NCBI GenBank assembly: GCA_964476375.1
Contig: CAYYZW010000135.1
Location: 1 to 16,845 of the forward strand
DNA length: 16,845 nt
Origin: SAT2750 sp964476375
Lineage (GTDB): Bacteria; Planctomycetota; Planctomycetia; Pirellulales; Pirellulaceae
Reading direction: 5' to 3'
Part shown: positions 1 through 7,424 of the stretch, in pieces
Numbering within the stretch: position 1 is the first letter of the stretch
Layout of the letters: every line of letters begins with the position of its first letter
Position numbers and translations under genes: made by a program
Notes under the pieces: model-generated
Told to the model about the DNA's origin: nothing
The model's database searches: none
Seen by the model: only the letters and a program-made list of their open reading frames with translations

Positions 1-1451
1 GCCCAGGACCGTCGTGTCCCTTCCGAGCCAGGACGGTACCGCCATCCTCCTCCGTTATGCTGGGCCTTGACAATAAAATCGATCGCCTTTTGAGCTGGGC
101 TGCGGAGTTTTTCATCACCACTGAGCATGAAAGCTTCACAAAGCACGATGGTTCCCTGGCCATGGGCATACATCCGCGTGTTTCCCGTCGAGCCCGGACT
201 GAGATCCCCGTCAGGAAGCTGCTGGGCTATCAACCAGTCGAGCCCCGGGCCCACTACATCCTTGTATTTCCCCATCTCATGAGTCTGGCCCGCCCCCAAA
301 AATGGCAACAAGGCGAGGGACGTTGCCGCGGAGTCACTGACCACGCTTCCCGGGTTCCCACAGATACAATCCTCTCCATGGTTAAACCCCTTGATACTCC
401 AGCTGCCATCGGACGCCTGGTGCATACTCAGCCAGCGTAAACCACGGGCGACTGCCGCCTCGGTCCGTGTTGTCCCTCCCTCCTTGGTAACCATCTCCAC
501 GCGGACACGAGGATCCCTGGCCAGGACCGTCGTCCGTGTCCCCTGGGCCTCCCGGATCCGGCGTTTCACCTCGTCCAGATCCGGTCGTTTTGGATTAAAC
601 GTGTCGAAATCCTGGATCAGTTCCCGAGCCGTCTCCTGGTCATGTGTGACCTTTGCTTTCTGGTCCGGATCTTCCATGTTGACGTTCTTGGGAATCGGCA
701 GGTCCTGGGCGATCTCGTTCTCCGGATCCGTCTTGATCACATTTCCCCCTTCCTGGTGATCCGGGCCGACGACAAGTGAAAGCACGATCTTGCGGGACTC
801 ATCATCCCCAGGCACTTCCAGCAATCCCAGCAGGGTCAACAGGATGATGTGAAACAGGAGGCTGACGATCCAGGACGGCATGTCCCGAAAGATGCGAGTG
901 ATCCAGATGTCGGTCTCTGCATCCTTGAGCTTTTCTCGAACCCGTTGCTGGGCCATGGAAGGTTTGCGGGAAGGATAGGCCGGCACCGGGGCGGGCGCGG
1001 CCGACCGACGGCGACGTTGCTTCCCGGGAACGACTGTCTCCGCCCGGTCGGCACGATCCAAAAGCTGACGTATCTCCCGTTCCTGCTCCTCACTGATCAA
1101 CACGCTCGCATCGCAGCGCCAGCAATCGGCAATCATCAGCCATATCCGGATGGACATCGGTGCGCTGCAGTCCGGGCAGGCACACATGATACTCTCACCT
1201 TCCAGCCAGAATTCCCCCACGCGCAGGATGCCATCGGTGGACTCTGAAGTGTCATCCTGCCGGGACACGGGAGTTTCCACGACCGCGGAATCCGGGCGGG
1301 GCATGAAATCCAGATCCGGCAAGGGACTCTCCGAGTCCAGCCCGACCATGGTGATTCCAGACAAGGCTGGATCCTCTGGCGTGCTGGTCGGGGGGAACAG
1401 CATTTCCAGCGGTTCCATCTCTCCCGAGCTATCGAGTGAAATAAACTTCAT
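1..1451 (-). CDS. Membrane-anchored zinc-ribbon protein with squalene-cyclase/prenyltransferase-type repeats (3' end cut by window edge)
   Basis: This is an open frame of 483 codons that runs off the left edge, so the C-terminus is missing. Residues 1-85 are an acidic, proline-rich leader. Two CxxC pairs (C92/C95 and C110/C113) look like a zinc ribbon. Residues 125-185 are charged and arginine-rich. One hydrophobic segment lies at about 193-212, after the sequence D-M-P-S-W-I-V-S. Alpha-alpha repeats of the squalene-hopene-cyclase/prenyltransferase type follow, at about 332-358 (G-L-R-W-L ... D-G-S-W-S), 400-418 (G-L-D-W-L ... P-D-G-D) and 455-472 (Q-K-A-I-D-F-I ... G-G-G-W). No D-x-D-D cyclase motif is present in the visible part, so I infer a structural or binding role, not terpene cyclisation. 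The domain order predicts a cytoplasmic zinc ribbon and an outward repeat domain. I chose ATG 1451 because G-G-T-G-G-A lies just upstream. An in-frame TTG at 1487 would add 12 hydrophobic residues. The gene is divergent from the MoxR operon, and such proteins often neighbour those clusters in planctomycetes (recalled, not checked). Confidence 0.88.
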   Translation of the reverse strand, partial: MKFISLDSSGEMEPLEMLFPPTSTPEDPALSGITMVGLDSESPLPDLDFMPRPDSAVVETPVSRQDDTSESTDGILRVGEFWLEGESIMCACPDCSAPMSIRIWLMIADCWRCDASVLISEEQEREIRQLLDRADRAETVVPGKQRRRRSAAPAPVPAYPSRKPSMAQQRVREKLKDAETDIWITRIFRDMPSWIVSLLFHIILLTLLGLLEVPGDDESRKIVLSLVVGPDHQEGGNVIKTDPENEIAQDLPIPKNVNMEDPDQKAKVTHDQETARELIQDFDTFNPKRPDLDEVKRRIREAQGTRTTVLARDPRVRVEMVTKEGGTTRTEAAVARGLRWLSMHQASDGSWSIKGFNHGEDCICGNPGSVVSDSAATSLALLPFLGAGQTHEMGKYKDVVGPGLDWLIAQQLPDGDLSPGSTGNTRMYAHGQGTIVLCEAFMLSGDEKLRSPAQKAIDFIVKAQHNGGGWRYRPGSEGTRRSW

Positions 1452-1560
1452 TAATTCCACCATCACCAGGAACAGGATGCCGGTCAATTTCGTACAGCAA
1501 CTGACGGGCACGCTTCATTGTATTGGCAGATGAATTGAACTAACAGGCGGAACAGGCCCG

Positions 1561-1583
1561 CGTTGCCTGCCGGGCAGACAACG
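1561..1583. repeat. 23-bp near-perfect inverted repeat, operator-like
   Basis: Two 11-bp arms (1561-1571 and 1573-1583) flank a single central G. Ten of eleven positions are complementary, and the one mismatch is C1566 against A1578. The centre is too tight for a good RNA hairpin unless the inner pairs open, and no T-run follows on either strand, so a terminator is unlikely. The position between two divergent starts suggests a binding site for a dimeric regulator. No regulator gene is visible in the window. Confidence 0.5.
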
Positions 1584-1627
1584 TCGTAGGGAATGATTAC
1601 GATAGAATTTTACTCGGATCTCCTGTC

Positions 1628-1636
1628 GGGAGAGGG
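1628..1636 (+). promoter_or_regulatory. Shine-Dalgarno site that sets the MoxR start at 1644
   Basis: The purine run G-G-G-A-G-A-G-G-G ends 7 nt before ATG 1644. The upstream in-frame ATG at 1593 has only T-A-G-G-G-A touching it, too close to serve. The shorter 332-residue product is therefore preferred. Confidence 0.7.
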
Positions 1637-1643
1637 ATTTATT

Positions 1644-2642
1644 ATGCCCGAGGTCGGTAATACAGACTCTCCAGAAACAAAAACTGCCAATCAGACGGAG
1701 ACGGAGACGGACCTTCACGTCCTTGCCCGGAAACTGGAACAGAACATCGGCAGGGTCGTGCTGGGGACATCCGAAGCGATCCGTGGTTGCCTGGTTGGCC
1801 TGCTGGCAGGCGAACATGTACTCCTGGAAGATGTTCCCGGTGTCGGCAAGACACTTTTGGGGAAAGCGGTAGCTCGCAGCCTTTCCGGCTCCTTCACACG
1901 ACTCCAGTTCACCCCGGATCTCCTTCCCTCCGATATCCTTGGTGGCAGCGTCTTTCATTCGTCAACAGGTGAATTCATTTTTCAGCGGGGACCTGTTTTT
2001 GCCAACATCGTGATGGCGGATGAAATTAACCGGGCGCCCCCACGTACACAAAGTGCACTGCTTGAAGCGATGGGGGAAGGCCAGGTCTCGATCGACGGTG
2101 TGACGCATGATCTTCCCTCCCCGTTCATGGTGATCGCCACCCAGAATCCCCACGAGTTTGAAGGGACCTACAGCCTTCCGGAAAACCAGCTTGATCGTTT
2201 CCTGCTGCGGATCTCGATGGGATATCCCGACCGTGCCCAGGAACGACAGGTACTCGAATCGCACTGCCAGGGAGAACCTGTCGACCAGCTTGAAGCCGTG
2301 CTGGACATCGACCAGCTCAAGGACCTGCAGGCGGCCGTTCGGAATGTCCGGGTCGATGGATCTATTTACGATTATGTCCTTGATATCACGGATGCAACTC
2401 GTGAAAGCGCGGAACTGGTCATCGGCGTCAGCCCCCGGGGGGCAATCAGTCTCTACCGGGCAGCCCAGGCACTGGCTGTGCTGGAAAACCGTGACTTTGT
2501 CGTGCCAGACGATGTCAAGCAACTGGCAGTCCCGGTCCTTTCCCACCGGGTCCTGGGGAAAGGGATTGTCCAGGGATCACGACGAAACGTGACAGAGGGG
2601 ATTATCCACGGGATCGTGAACTCGGTTTCCACACCAGGTTAG
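1644..2642 (+). CDS. MoxR-family AAA+ ATPase
   Basis: This 332-residue protein is a full-length MoxR-type AAA+ ATPase (AAA_3 core plus lid). The Walker A motif is D-V-P-G-V-G-K-T at residues 63-70. Walker B is V-M-A-D-E-I-N-R, with acidic pair D126/E127. Sensor 1 is I-A-T-Q-N at 164-168, followed by the MoxR signature L-P-E-N-Q-L-D-R-F at 178-186. The C-terminal lid (about 205-330) contains the usual S-P-R-G segment. MoxR ATPases act as chaperone-like remodelers, usually paired with DUF58 or von Willebrand A-type partners. Here the DUF58 gene starts 16 bp downstream, so the two are almost certainly co-transcribed and functionally linked. All nucleotide-binding motifs look intact. The exact client is unknown. 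The start is set by the site at 1628-1636. Confidence 0.95.
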   Translation: MPEVGNTDSPETKTANQTETETDLHVLARKLEQNIGRVVLGTSEAIRGCLVGLLAGEHVLLEDVPGVGKTLLGKAVARSLSGSFTRLQFTPDLLPSDILGGSVFHSSTGEFIFQRGPVFANIVMADEINRAPPRTQSALLEAMGEGQVSIDGVTHDLPSPFMVIATQNPHEFEGTYSLPENQLDRFLLRISMGYPDRAQERQVLESHCQGEPVDQLEAVLDIDQLKDLQAAVRNVRVDGSIYDYVLDITDATRESAELVIGVSPRGAISLYRAAQALAVLENRDFVVPDDVKQLAVPVLSHRVLGKGIVQGSRRNVTEGIIHGIVNSVSTPG

Positions 2643-2658
2643 GCCAGGGGATCAAAGC

Positions 2659-3855
2659 ATGTTCGGACGACGGAATGTCTCCGTGACAGCGGAGGGCTGG
2701 TACTTTCTTCTCGTCGTCCTGTTCATTGTCGTGGCCGCCGTGATGCGGGAGGTCAACCTGCTTATCATCCTGGCCGGCATGTTGCTCGGCCCCTGGTTGT
2801 TCCACTGGCGGATGGTCGTCTCCAGCCTGCGGAAACTGGAAGTTCAAAGAGATGTCCCGGGAGTGGTCTGCGCCATGCAGCCATTCCGGGTCGACATCAC
2901 GGTCCACAATCACCGTCAGCGCCTGGGAAGCTGGTGCCTGACCGTGGAAGACCGGGTCCGTCGCCTGGACCATTCCCGGCAGCGCCAGGTTCCGGTCGAA
3001 ATACTGATCCCTTACGTCGCTGCCGGCACATCATCCTCCGCCAGCTACCACTGGATGATCGACCGTCGGGGTCTTTATGAACTTCCTGCACTCCAGGTTC
3101 GTACCCGCTTCCCCTTTGGACTCCTGCAGGCGCGACACCGGCATCGTGTCGAGCACACCGTGCGTGTGGGGCCGCCAGTTGGTGAATTGACAACTGCCTG
3201 GAGAAGCCTGCTGGAGACAAACCGGTCCGGGGGTGACCAGGCGCAACCACGACAGGGGCGAAGCGATGGAGATTACTATGCCCTTCGACCATGGCGTTCC
3301 GGGGATAATCGCCGCTGGATTCACTGGCGAACCACGGCCCGTATCGGCCAACCGGCAGTCAAACAGTTTGAACAGCAGCACCAGCAACAACTTGTTGTCC
3401 TGCTGGACCTGTTTGACCACGGCACCGAGCATGAGGCCGACCCGCTCCATGTTGAACTGGCAGCCAGTATGGCACTCACAGTGATCCAGGATGCCTTTCA
3501 ACGCGACGCTGGGCAGCTGGTTGTTGCACTGGCTGGTGAAAGCGTTCACCACTGGTCGGCACACCCATCCCGGACAATGGTCGAAGAGATTGTCTCCTGC
3601 CTGGCAACCCTGGAAGCAGCCGAGGGTCTCTCCGCAAGGACCTGGAAGGAACTTCACGACAGGATCCGTCAGGGGAGCCGGCCCGTTGTGATCAGCACAC
3701 GGAGCCGGGAAGAAGCCGGACTGAGCCCGCCTGGCGATCAGATAACCTGGATTGACTGCCGGGCAGAGGAAATCTGGCAGTACTTCCGACTCCAACGGCC
3801 CCAGTCAATGCGACAGGATGACAGGCACCCCCACAACGACGGGGACATCTCATGA
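2659..3855 (+). CDS. DUF58 domain-containing membrane protein
   Basis: This is a 398-residue protein. Two hydrophobic segments near the N-terminus (about 12-32 and 34-51) are followed by a beta-rich region and then the DUF58 signature at about 205-230: D-Y-Y-A-L-R-P-W, a G-D-N-R-R turn, and I-H-W-R-T-T-A-R. The C-terminal part has the fold expected of a von Willebrand A-like domain (hydrophobic strand L245-L249). The residues that should form the metal site, usually D-x-S-x-S, read D-L-F-D-H at 250-254, so canonical metal binding is probably lost. DUF58 proteins pair with MoxR ATPases. A Shine-Dalgarno-like A-G-G-G-G-A precedes ATG 2659. The stop overlaps the start of the transglutaminase gene by 4 bp, indicating translational coupling. 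Confidence 0.93.
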   Translation: MFGRRNVSVTAEGWYFLLVVLFIVVAAVMREVNLLIILAGMLLGPWLFHWRMVVSSLRKLEVQRDVPGVVCAMQPFRVDITVHNHRQRLGSWCLTVEDRVRRLDHSRQRQVPVEILIPYVAAGTSSSASYHWMIDRRGLYELPALQVRTRFPFGLLQARHRHRVEHTVRVGPPVGELTTAWRSLLETNRSGGDQAQPRQGRSDGDYYALRPWRSGDNRRWIHWRTTARIGQPAVKQFEQQHQQQLVVLLDLFDHGTEHEADPLHVELAASMALTVIQDAFQRDAGQLVVALAGESVHHWSAHPSRTMVEEIVSCLATLEAAEGLSARTWKELHDRIRQGSRPVVISTRSREEAGLSPPGDQITWIDCRAEEIWQYFRLQRPQSMRQDDRHPHNDGDIS

Positions 3856-6368
3856 CAAGCGTGGTGACATCGAGAGTGGAAAAGTGGTTGCAGGTGTCCA
3901 TCATCCTGTTGACCACACTTGGTGCCACCCTGCTGGGAAACAGCCAGGGGAAGCTTGATCTCCCTGTCTTACTGCTCTTTGCAGGAGTGACCTCGGTGGT
4001 CTTCACCGATCGTCTTGGCTGGTTCTCCCTGCCAAGAATCCTGGCCAATGTCATGATGATCCTGATCGCCTTTTACTGGCTCTGCATCTTCTTTGGCAGT
4101 GACGCGGGAGTGCTGGAATTAGTGAAAGCCGTCACCAGCGGTTCCCTGGCCGAGATGTTGGGTGGGGGAACCGATAGCTTTCAAAGGTTACTGGCAATCG
4201 CCAGCCTGCTGGCCTACGTGCAAGTGGTCATGCTCTACCAGAAAAAGACCCTGAGAATATACGGTCACCTGGCCATTTTCAGCCTGCTCCAGGTCGTCAT
4301 CGCCTCGCTGTTGAGTACCAGTTTCCAGTTTGGCATCGCCCTGATGTTTTACGCCTTCGCAGCCCTTTTCACCCTTTCCCTTTTCTATATTTTTCGGCAG
4401 GGAAAACAGGTTCAACGAGGACATTACCGGGCCCGGAGAAAGGCAGAACGTGACTGGAAACGACAGAAAAACAACTCCCCTCTCGATCCGCGGCTGGCAA
4501 TCTTCGGAGGGACCTCCCCGATCTCCTCTCCCGATAGAAAAATTTCCTCCACAACCGCATCGATCCTGGGCTGGGGATTCACACGCCATCTGCTCTCGAT
4601 CGGCCTGTGCACCGTGGCCTTTTCCATCGTCTTTTTTTTCTGCATGCCAAGATCCGGAAACTCGTCCTGGCAGCAACCCGGTTTTGGCCGGTACAAGCAG
4701 GTTGGTTTTCGGCGGGATGTCCAGTTGTCCGATGTCGGAAAACTGCTCCTGAGCGAGGAGATCGCCCTCCGCGTCTCCCTGACGGACCTGGAGACCGGAG
4801 AACCGTACAAGCTTTTTGGAGAACCCTACCTGCGTGGTGCTGTCCTCAGTCGCTACCGTTACGACAACGAAGGCACCAGCCGTTGGTTCGCCATGGATCC
4901 CTCACAGGGACTGGGAAACGAAAAGCTTCCGACCCTCAAGCCGCTGGCGAGTCGGGATCTGGTCAAGCAAGAATTTCTCATGGAACTGAACGACGACCCC
5001 GCATTAATGGCTCTCTTTCCGGCTTACCAGCTTCCAGAGACAGATCAACATGTCAGCTACGATCCTGCCACCAACCAGCTCTACCTGGCCCGTACCCGAC
5101 GGAGCCCGGTGGTAAAACAGTACCGTTACGTGCTGGCCACCGATGCCTTCCGGAGCGGTGTGCAGTCGGAATTGCAGTTGTTGCACCTGCGAAGTGAGCG
5201 GGAGGAGGAGTTTTTCAAGGATGAGCTTGCCGAAATGATCTCGCTTCCTCCCAACCTGCAGAACCTGAAACGATTCACCCGCGACCTTCTCGACCAGGGG
5301 CAGGTACCGGAAGAGAACCTCGTCCTGAAGTGCCGGACCCTGGAACAGTTCCTCAAGTCCGATGAGTTCCGTTACACGCTCGACCTGAACCAGATCCAGC
5401 CGATGCGACAGATGAACCGTGACCAGGTCGAGGATTTCCTGCTCAACCACAGGATGGGCAACTGCGAGTACTTTGCCAGCGCCCTGGTACTGATGCTTCG
5501 AAGCCAGGGGATTCCCGCCCGCATGGCCATCGGGTTCCGGGGCGGGGAGTTCAATCCAACCGGAAACTACTTCACGGTTCACCAGTACAATGCACACGCC
5601 TGGGTCGAGGCACTCCTGCCCGCGGAGGGACTTTCTCCAGCCCTGGTGGAGGGGGTTGATCACGATACGCTGCGAGGCATCTGGTTACGGCTTGATCCGA
5701 CCCCGATCTTTCGCCCGGACGAGACCCCACCAGAGCGGACCTTCAGCGACCAGATCGTGGACAGCTTCGATTACATGCAACTCCTCTGGGACAACAATGT
5801 CCTTCGATTGAATGCCCAGCAGCAGCGGCAGACCGTTTTCAATCGCATCGGCTGGAATCCGGATGAGGGATTCCAGGGAATGGCCTCCCTTCCAGTCATA
5901 CGCTGGTTCCGTGTCGATTTTTCCAGGGGCCTGTGGGCAGGTATCCTGAGCTGGAATTTTCTCGCCTGGCTGATCCTGCTGCCGCTCGTGGGCTGGCTTG
6001 TTCACCAGCTTCGTCGCCGCCTGGCAGATCGCCAGGATGGATCCAGTGTGCAGAAACCAGCCAGTCGCCGACAGATTCTCCAGAAAGCACAATGTGATTT
6101 CTTCCTCCACTTTGAACAACTTCTGCAGCGACACGGGTTTTGCCGCGAGCCAGCCCAGACGCAACAGGAGTTTGTCCGGGTGATCGAAAAACAACTCGTT
6201 GTGCAAATGGTCGATTTTTCCGGACAACAACTCCTTACCAGGATGGTGGAAACATATTATCGTGTCCGCTTTGGGCACCAGCCTCTCGATGAAGACCAGC
6301 AGCAACTGGTCAGCAAAGAGATGGACCAGCTTGCTGATCTTCTGATGCCCGCAAGCGAGAACGGTTGA
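3852..6368 (+). CDS. TgpA-like membrane transglutaminase (DUF3488 - transglutaminase core - DUF4129)
   Basis: This is an 838-residue membrane protein. About six hydrophobic segments lie between residues 12 and 180. A basic loop follows, then a membrane segment at about 245-265, a large presumably extracytoplasmic region, and a last membrane segment at about 694-718. The transglutaminase-like core holds an intact triad: C538 (G-N-C-E-Y-F-A-S-A), H582 (N-A-H-A-W-V-E) and D615 (R-L-D-P-T-P). The C-terminal tail (about 750-825) resembles DUF4129, with Y-Y-R-V-R-F-G near its end. Family members such as TgpA are membrane proteins with transglutaminase-type folds and often sit beside MoxR and DUF58. 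The substrate is unknown, and a protease or cross-linking role at the envelope is inferred. The start overlaps the DUF58 stop as A-T-G-A. I chose ATG 3852 because G-G-G-G-A lies about 6 nt upstream. Confidence 0.95.
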   Translation: MTSVVTSRVEKWLQVSIILLTTLGATLLGNSQGKLDLPVLLLFAGVTSVVFTDRLGWFSLPRILANVMMILIAFYWLCIFFGSDAGVLELVKAVTSGSLAEMLGGGTDSFQRLLAIASLLAYVQVVMLYQKKTLRIYGHLAIFSLLQVVIASLLSTSFQFGIALMFYAFAALFTLSLFYIFRQGKQVQRGHYRARRKAERDWKRQKNNSPLDPRLAIFGGTSPISSPDRKISSTTASILGWGFTRHLLSIGLCTVAFSIVFFFCMPRSGNSSWQQPGFGRYKQVGFRRDVQLSDVGKLLLSEEIALRVSLTDLETGEPYKLFGEPYLRGAVLSRYRYDNEGTSRWFAMDPSQGLGNEKLPTLKPLASRDLVKQEFLMELNDDPALMALFPAYQLPETDQHVSYDPATNQLYLARTRRSPVVKQYRYVLATDAFRSGVQSELQLLHLRSEREEEFFKDELAEMISLPPNLQNLKRFTRDLLDQGQVPEENLVLKCRTLEQFLKSDEFRYTLDLNQIQPMRQMNRDQVEDFLLNHRMGNCEYFASALVLMLRSQGIPARMAIGFRGGEFNPTGNYFTVHQYNAHAWVEALLPAEGLSPALVEGVDHDTLRGIWLRLDPTPIFRPDETPPERTFSDQIVDSFDYMQLLWDNNVLRLNAQQQRQTVFNRIGWNPDEGFQGMASLPVIRWFRVDFSRGLWAGILSWNFLAWLILLPLVGWLVHQLRRRLADRQDGSSVQKPASRRQILQKAQCDFFLHFEQLLQRHGFCREPAQTQQEFVRVIEKQLVVQMVDFSGQQLLTRMVETYYRVRFGHQPLDEDQQQLVSKEMDQLADLLMPASENG

Positions 6369-6395
6369 TAGAACGGAACCATTGCAGGGCAAGCC

Positions 6396-7424
6396 ATGAA
6401 GATTGTCATCGTCGGGTACCAGGGAAGTGGCAGAAGCTGCCTTTTTCACTGGCTGACCGGGGAGGCTCCCGATCCCTCCCTCTCCCATTCCCTGCAGTCC
6501 GCCATGGCGACCATCCCGGAGCCCCGAATCGACGGGCTCTGTGAAGTCTACCAGCCCAAGAAAATCACACGGGCCGCCCTGCAGATTATTGACACGCCAG
6601 GTCTCAGTCGAGATTCCAGTGATAATGCCGGAAAACTGGCGGACCTGCGGGAGGCGGGCTGCCTGGTCGTTGTTGCCTGCGGCTTCGCCGGTCATGACCC
6701 GGCCAGCGACCTGGCGTCACTGGATGACGACCTTCTGATTGCCGATCTCTCGATTGTCACTGGACGGGTGGAAAAACTGCGAGAATCCGTGACAAAACCA
6801 CGACCCGATCGGGAACAGCAGATCAAGGAACTTGAACTCCTCGAACCGATCCACGATGCCCTCGAATCCGGCAAGGCGGTTCGCGAAATCGAGGTCTCGG
6901 TCGAGCAGCAGCAGATCATCAAGTCCTTCGGTCTGCTGACCCAGAAACCTCGCCTGGTGATCATCAATAGTGACAACGAGCAGGAACTGGATACCAGCAA
7001 CCTCGCACAGCAGTTACCGGACAACGCGACCCTGGTCCTGGTCAACGTGGCCATGGAACTGGAACTGGAACAGATGGACCAGGCGGAACGGGAAGATTTC
7101 TGCCAGGAAATGGAGATCGAACGGTTTGACCGGGATCAGCTTGTCCGGCAGGTGATGGAGGTCTCCAGGCAGATGCTGTTCTTCACTGCCGGGGAGAAGG
7201 AAGTCCGTAGCTGGATCATCGCGCGGGGTACCACGGCGGTCGAGGCGGCCGGGCACATCCACACGGACATGGCAAAGGGCTTTATCCGGGCCGAGACCAT
7301 GAACTGCGACGACCTGGTCCGACTGGGAAGTGAACGTGAACTCAAGGCCCAGAACCTGCTCCGCCGGGAACCGCGGGATTATGTCATCCAGGAGGGTGAC
7401 GTAATCTTCGTACAGCACAACTGA
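6396..7424 (+). CDS. Degenerate YchF/Obg-like P-loop protein with C-terminal TGS (DUF933) domain
   Basis: This 342-residue protein aligns by eye along the length of YchF (about 363 residues). The P-loop is G-Y-Q-G-S-G-R-S at residues 7-14, so the Walker A lysine is R13. The G3 region reads D-T-P-G-L-S-R-D-S and lacks the glycine-rich G-x-G-L-G-N stretch of true YchF. The coiled-coil middle part keeps the family wording (I-A-D-L-S-I-V, K-E-L-E-L-L-E). The G4 area is I-I-N-S-D-N-E. The C-terminal 80 residues are a well-conserved TGS/DUF933 domain (F-F-T-A-G-E-K-E-V-R, G-F-I-R-A-E, D-Y-V-I-Q-E-G-D-V-I). YchF binds ATP and associates with ribosomes; whether this relative hydrolyses nucleotide is doubtful. 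It begins 27 bp after the transglutaminase stop with A-G-G-G 8 nt upstream, so it looks co-transcribed. It is probably a paralog, with true YchF encoded elsewhere. Confidence 0.9.
   Translation: MKIVIVGYQGSGRSCLFHWLTGEAPDPSLSHSLQSAMATIPEPRIDGLCEVYQPKKITRAALQIIDTPGLSRDSSDNAGKLADLREAGCLVVVACGFAGHDPASDLASLDDDLLIADLSIVTGRVEKLRESVTKPRPDREQQIKELELLEPIHDALESGKAVREIEVSVEQQQIIKSFGLLTQKPRLVIINSDNEQELDTSNLAQQLPDNATLVLVNVAMELELEQMDQAEREDFCQEMEIERFDRDQLVRQVMEVSRQMLFFTAGEKEVRSWIIARGTTAVEAAGHIHTDMAKGFIRAETMNCDDLVRLGSERELKAQNLLRREPRDYVIQEGDVIFVQHN

Larger units (their letters stand above)
1452..1643. promoter_or_regulatory. Divergent intergenic region with weak promoter candidates
   Basis: These 192 bp must hold the promoters for the leftward repeat-protein gene and the rightward MoxR operon. 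On the minus strand T-A-C-A-A-T (1517-1522) is a fair -10 hexamer about 66 nt before ATG 1451, but its -35 match is poor. On the plus strand T-A-G-A-A-T (1603-1608) is a possible -10, 36 nt before ATG 1644, also without a clear -35. A strong inverted repeat (1561-1583) lies between them. Promoter positions are guesses. That the region is regulatory is an inference from gene orientation. Confidence 0.4.

Noticed and set aside
57..759. Plus-strand open frames (127 and 122 codons) at the left end
   Set aside because: They overlap each other and lie antisense to the long minus-strand frame, which carries a zinc ribbon, membrane helix and cyclase repeats. They show no recognisable domain.
1436..1525. 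Small minus-strand frame starting M-K-R-A-R-Q-L-L just before the repeat-protein gene
   Set aside because: About 29 codons, overlaps the next gene out of frame, and has no clear ribosome-binding site. A leader peptide cannot be excluded but is not supported.
1561..1583. Inverted repeat as an intrinsic terminator
   Set aside because: No T-run follows on either strand and the loop is only one base, and it lies between divergent gene starts.
1593..1643. Upstream ATG start for the MoxR gene
   Set aside because: It adds 17 residues without a usable Shine-Dalgarno spacing, while ATG 1644 has a strong one.
1515..1958. Minus-strand frame of 147 codons across the divergent region
   Set aside because: Most of it is antisense to the MoxR Walker A region; no domain and no good start.
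5685..6695. Minus-strand frame of 336 codons
   Set aside because: It is antisense to the C-terminus of the transglutaminase and the start of the YchF-like gene, both with clear family motifs. It is a high-GC shadow.
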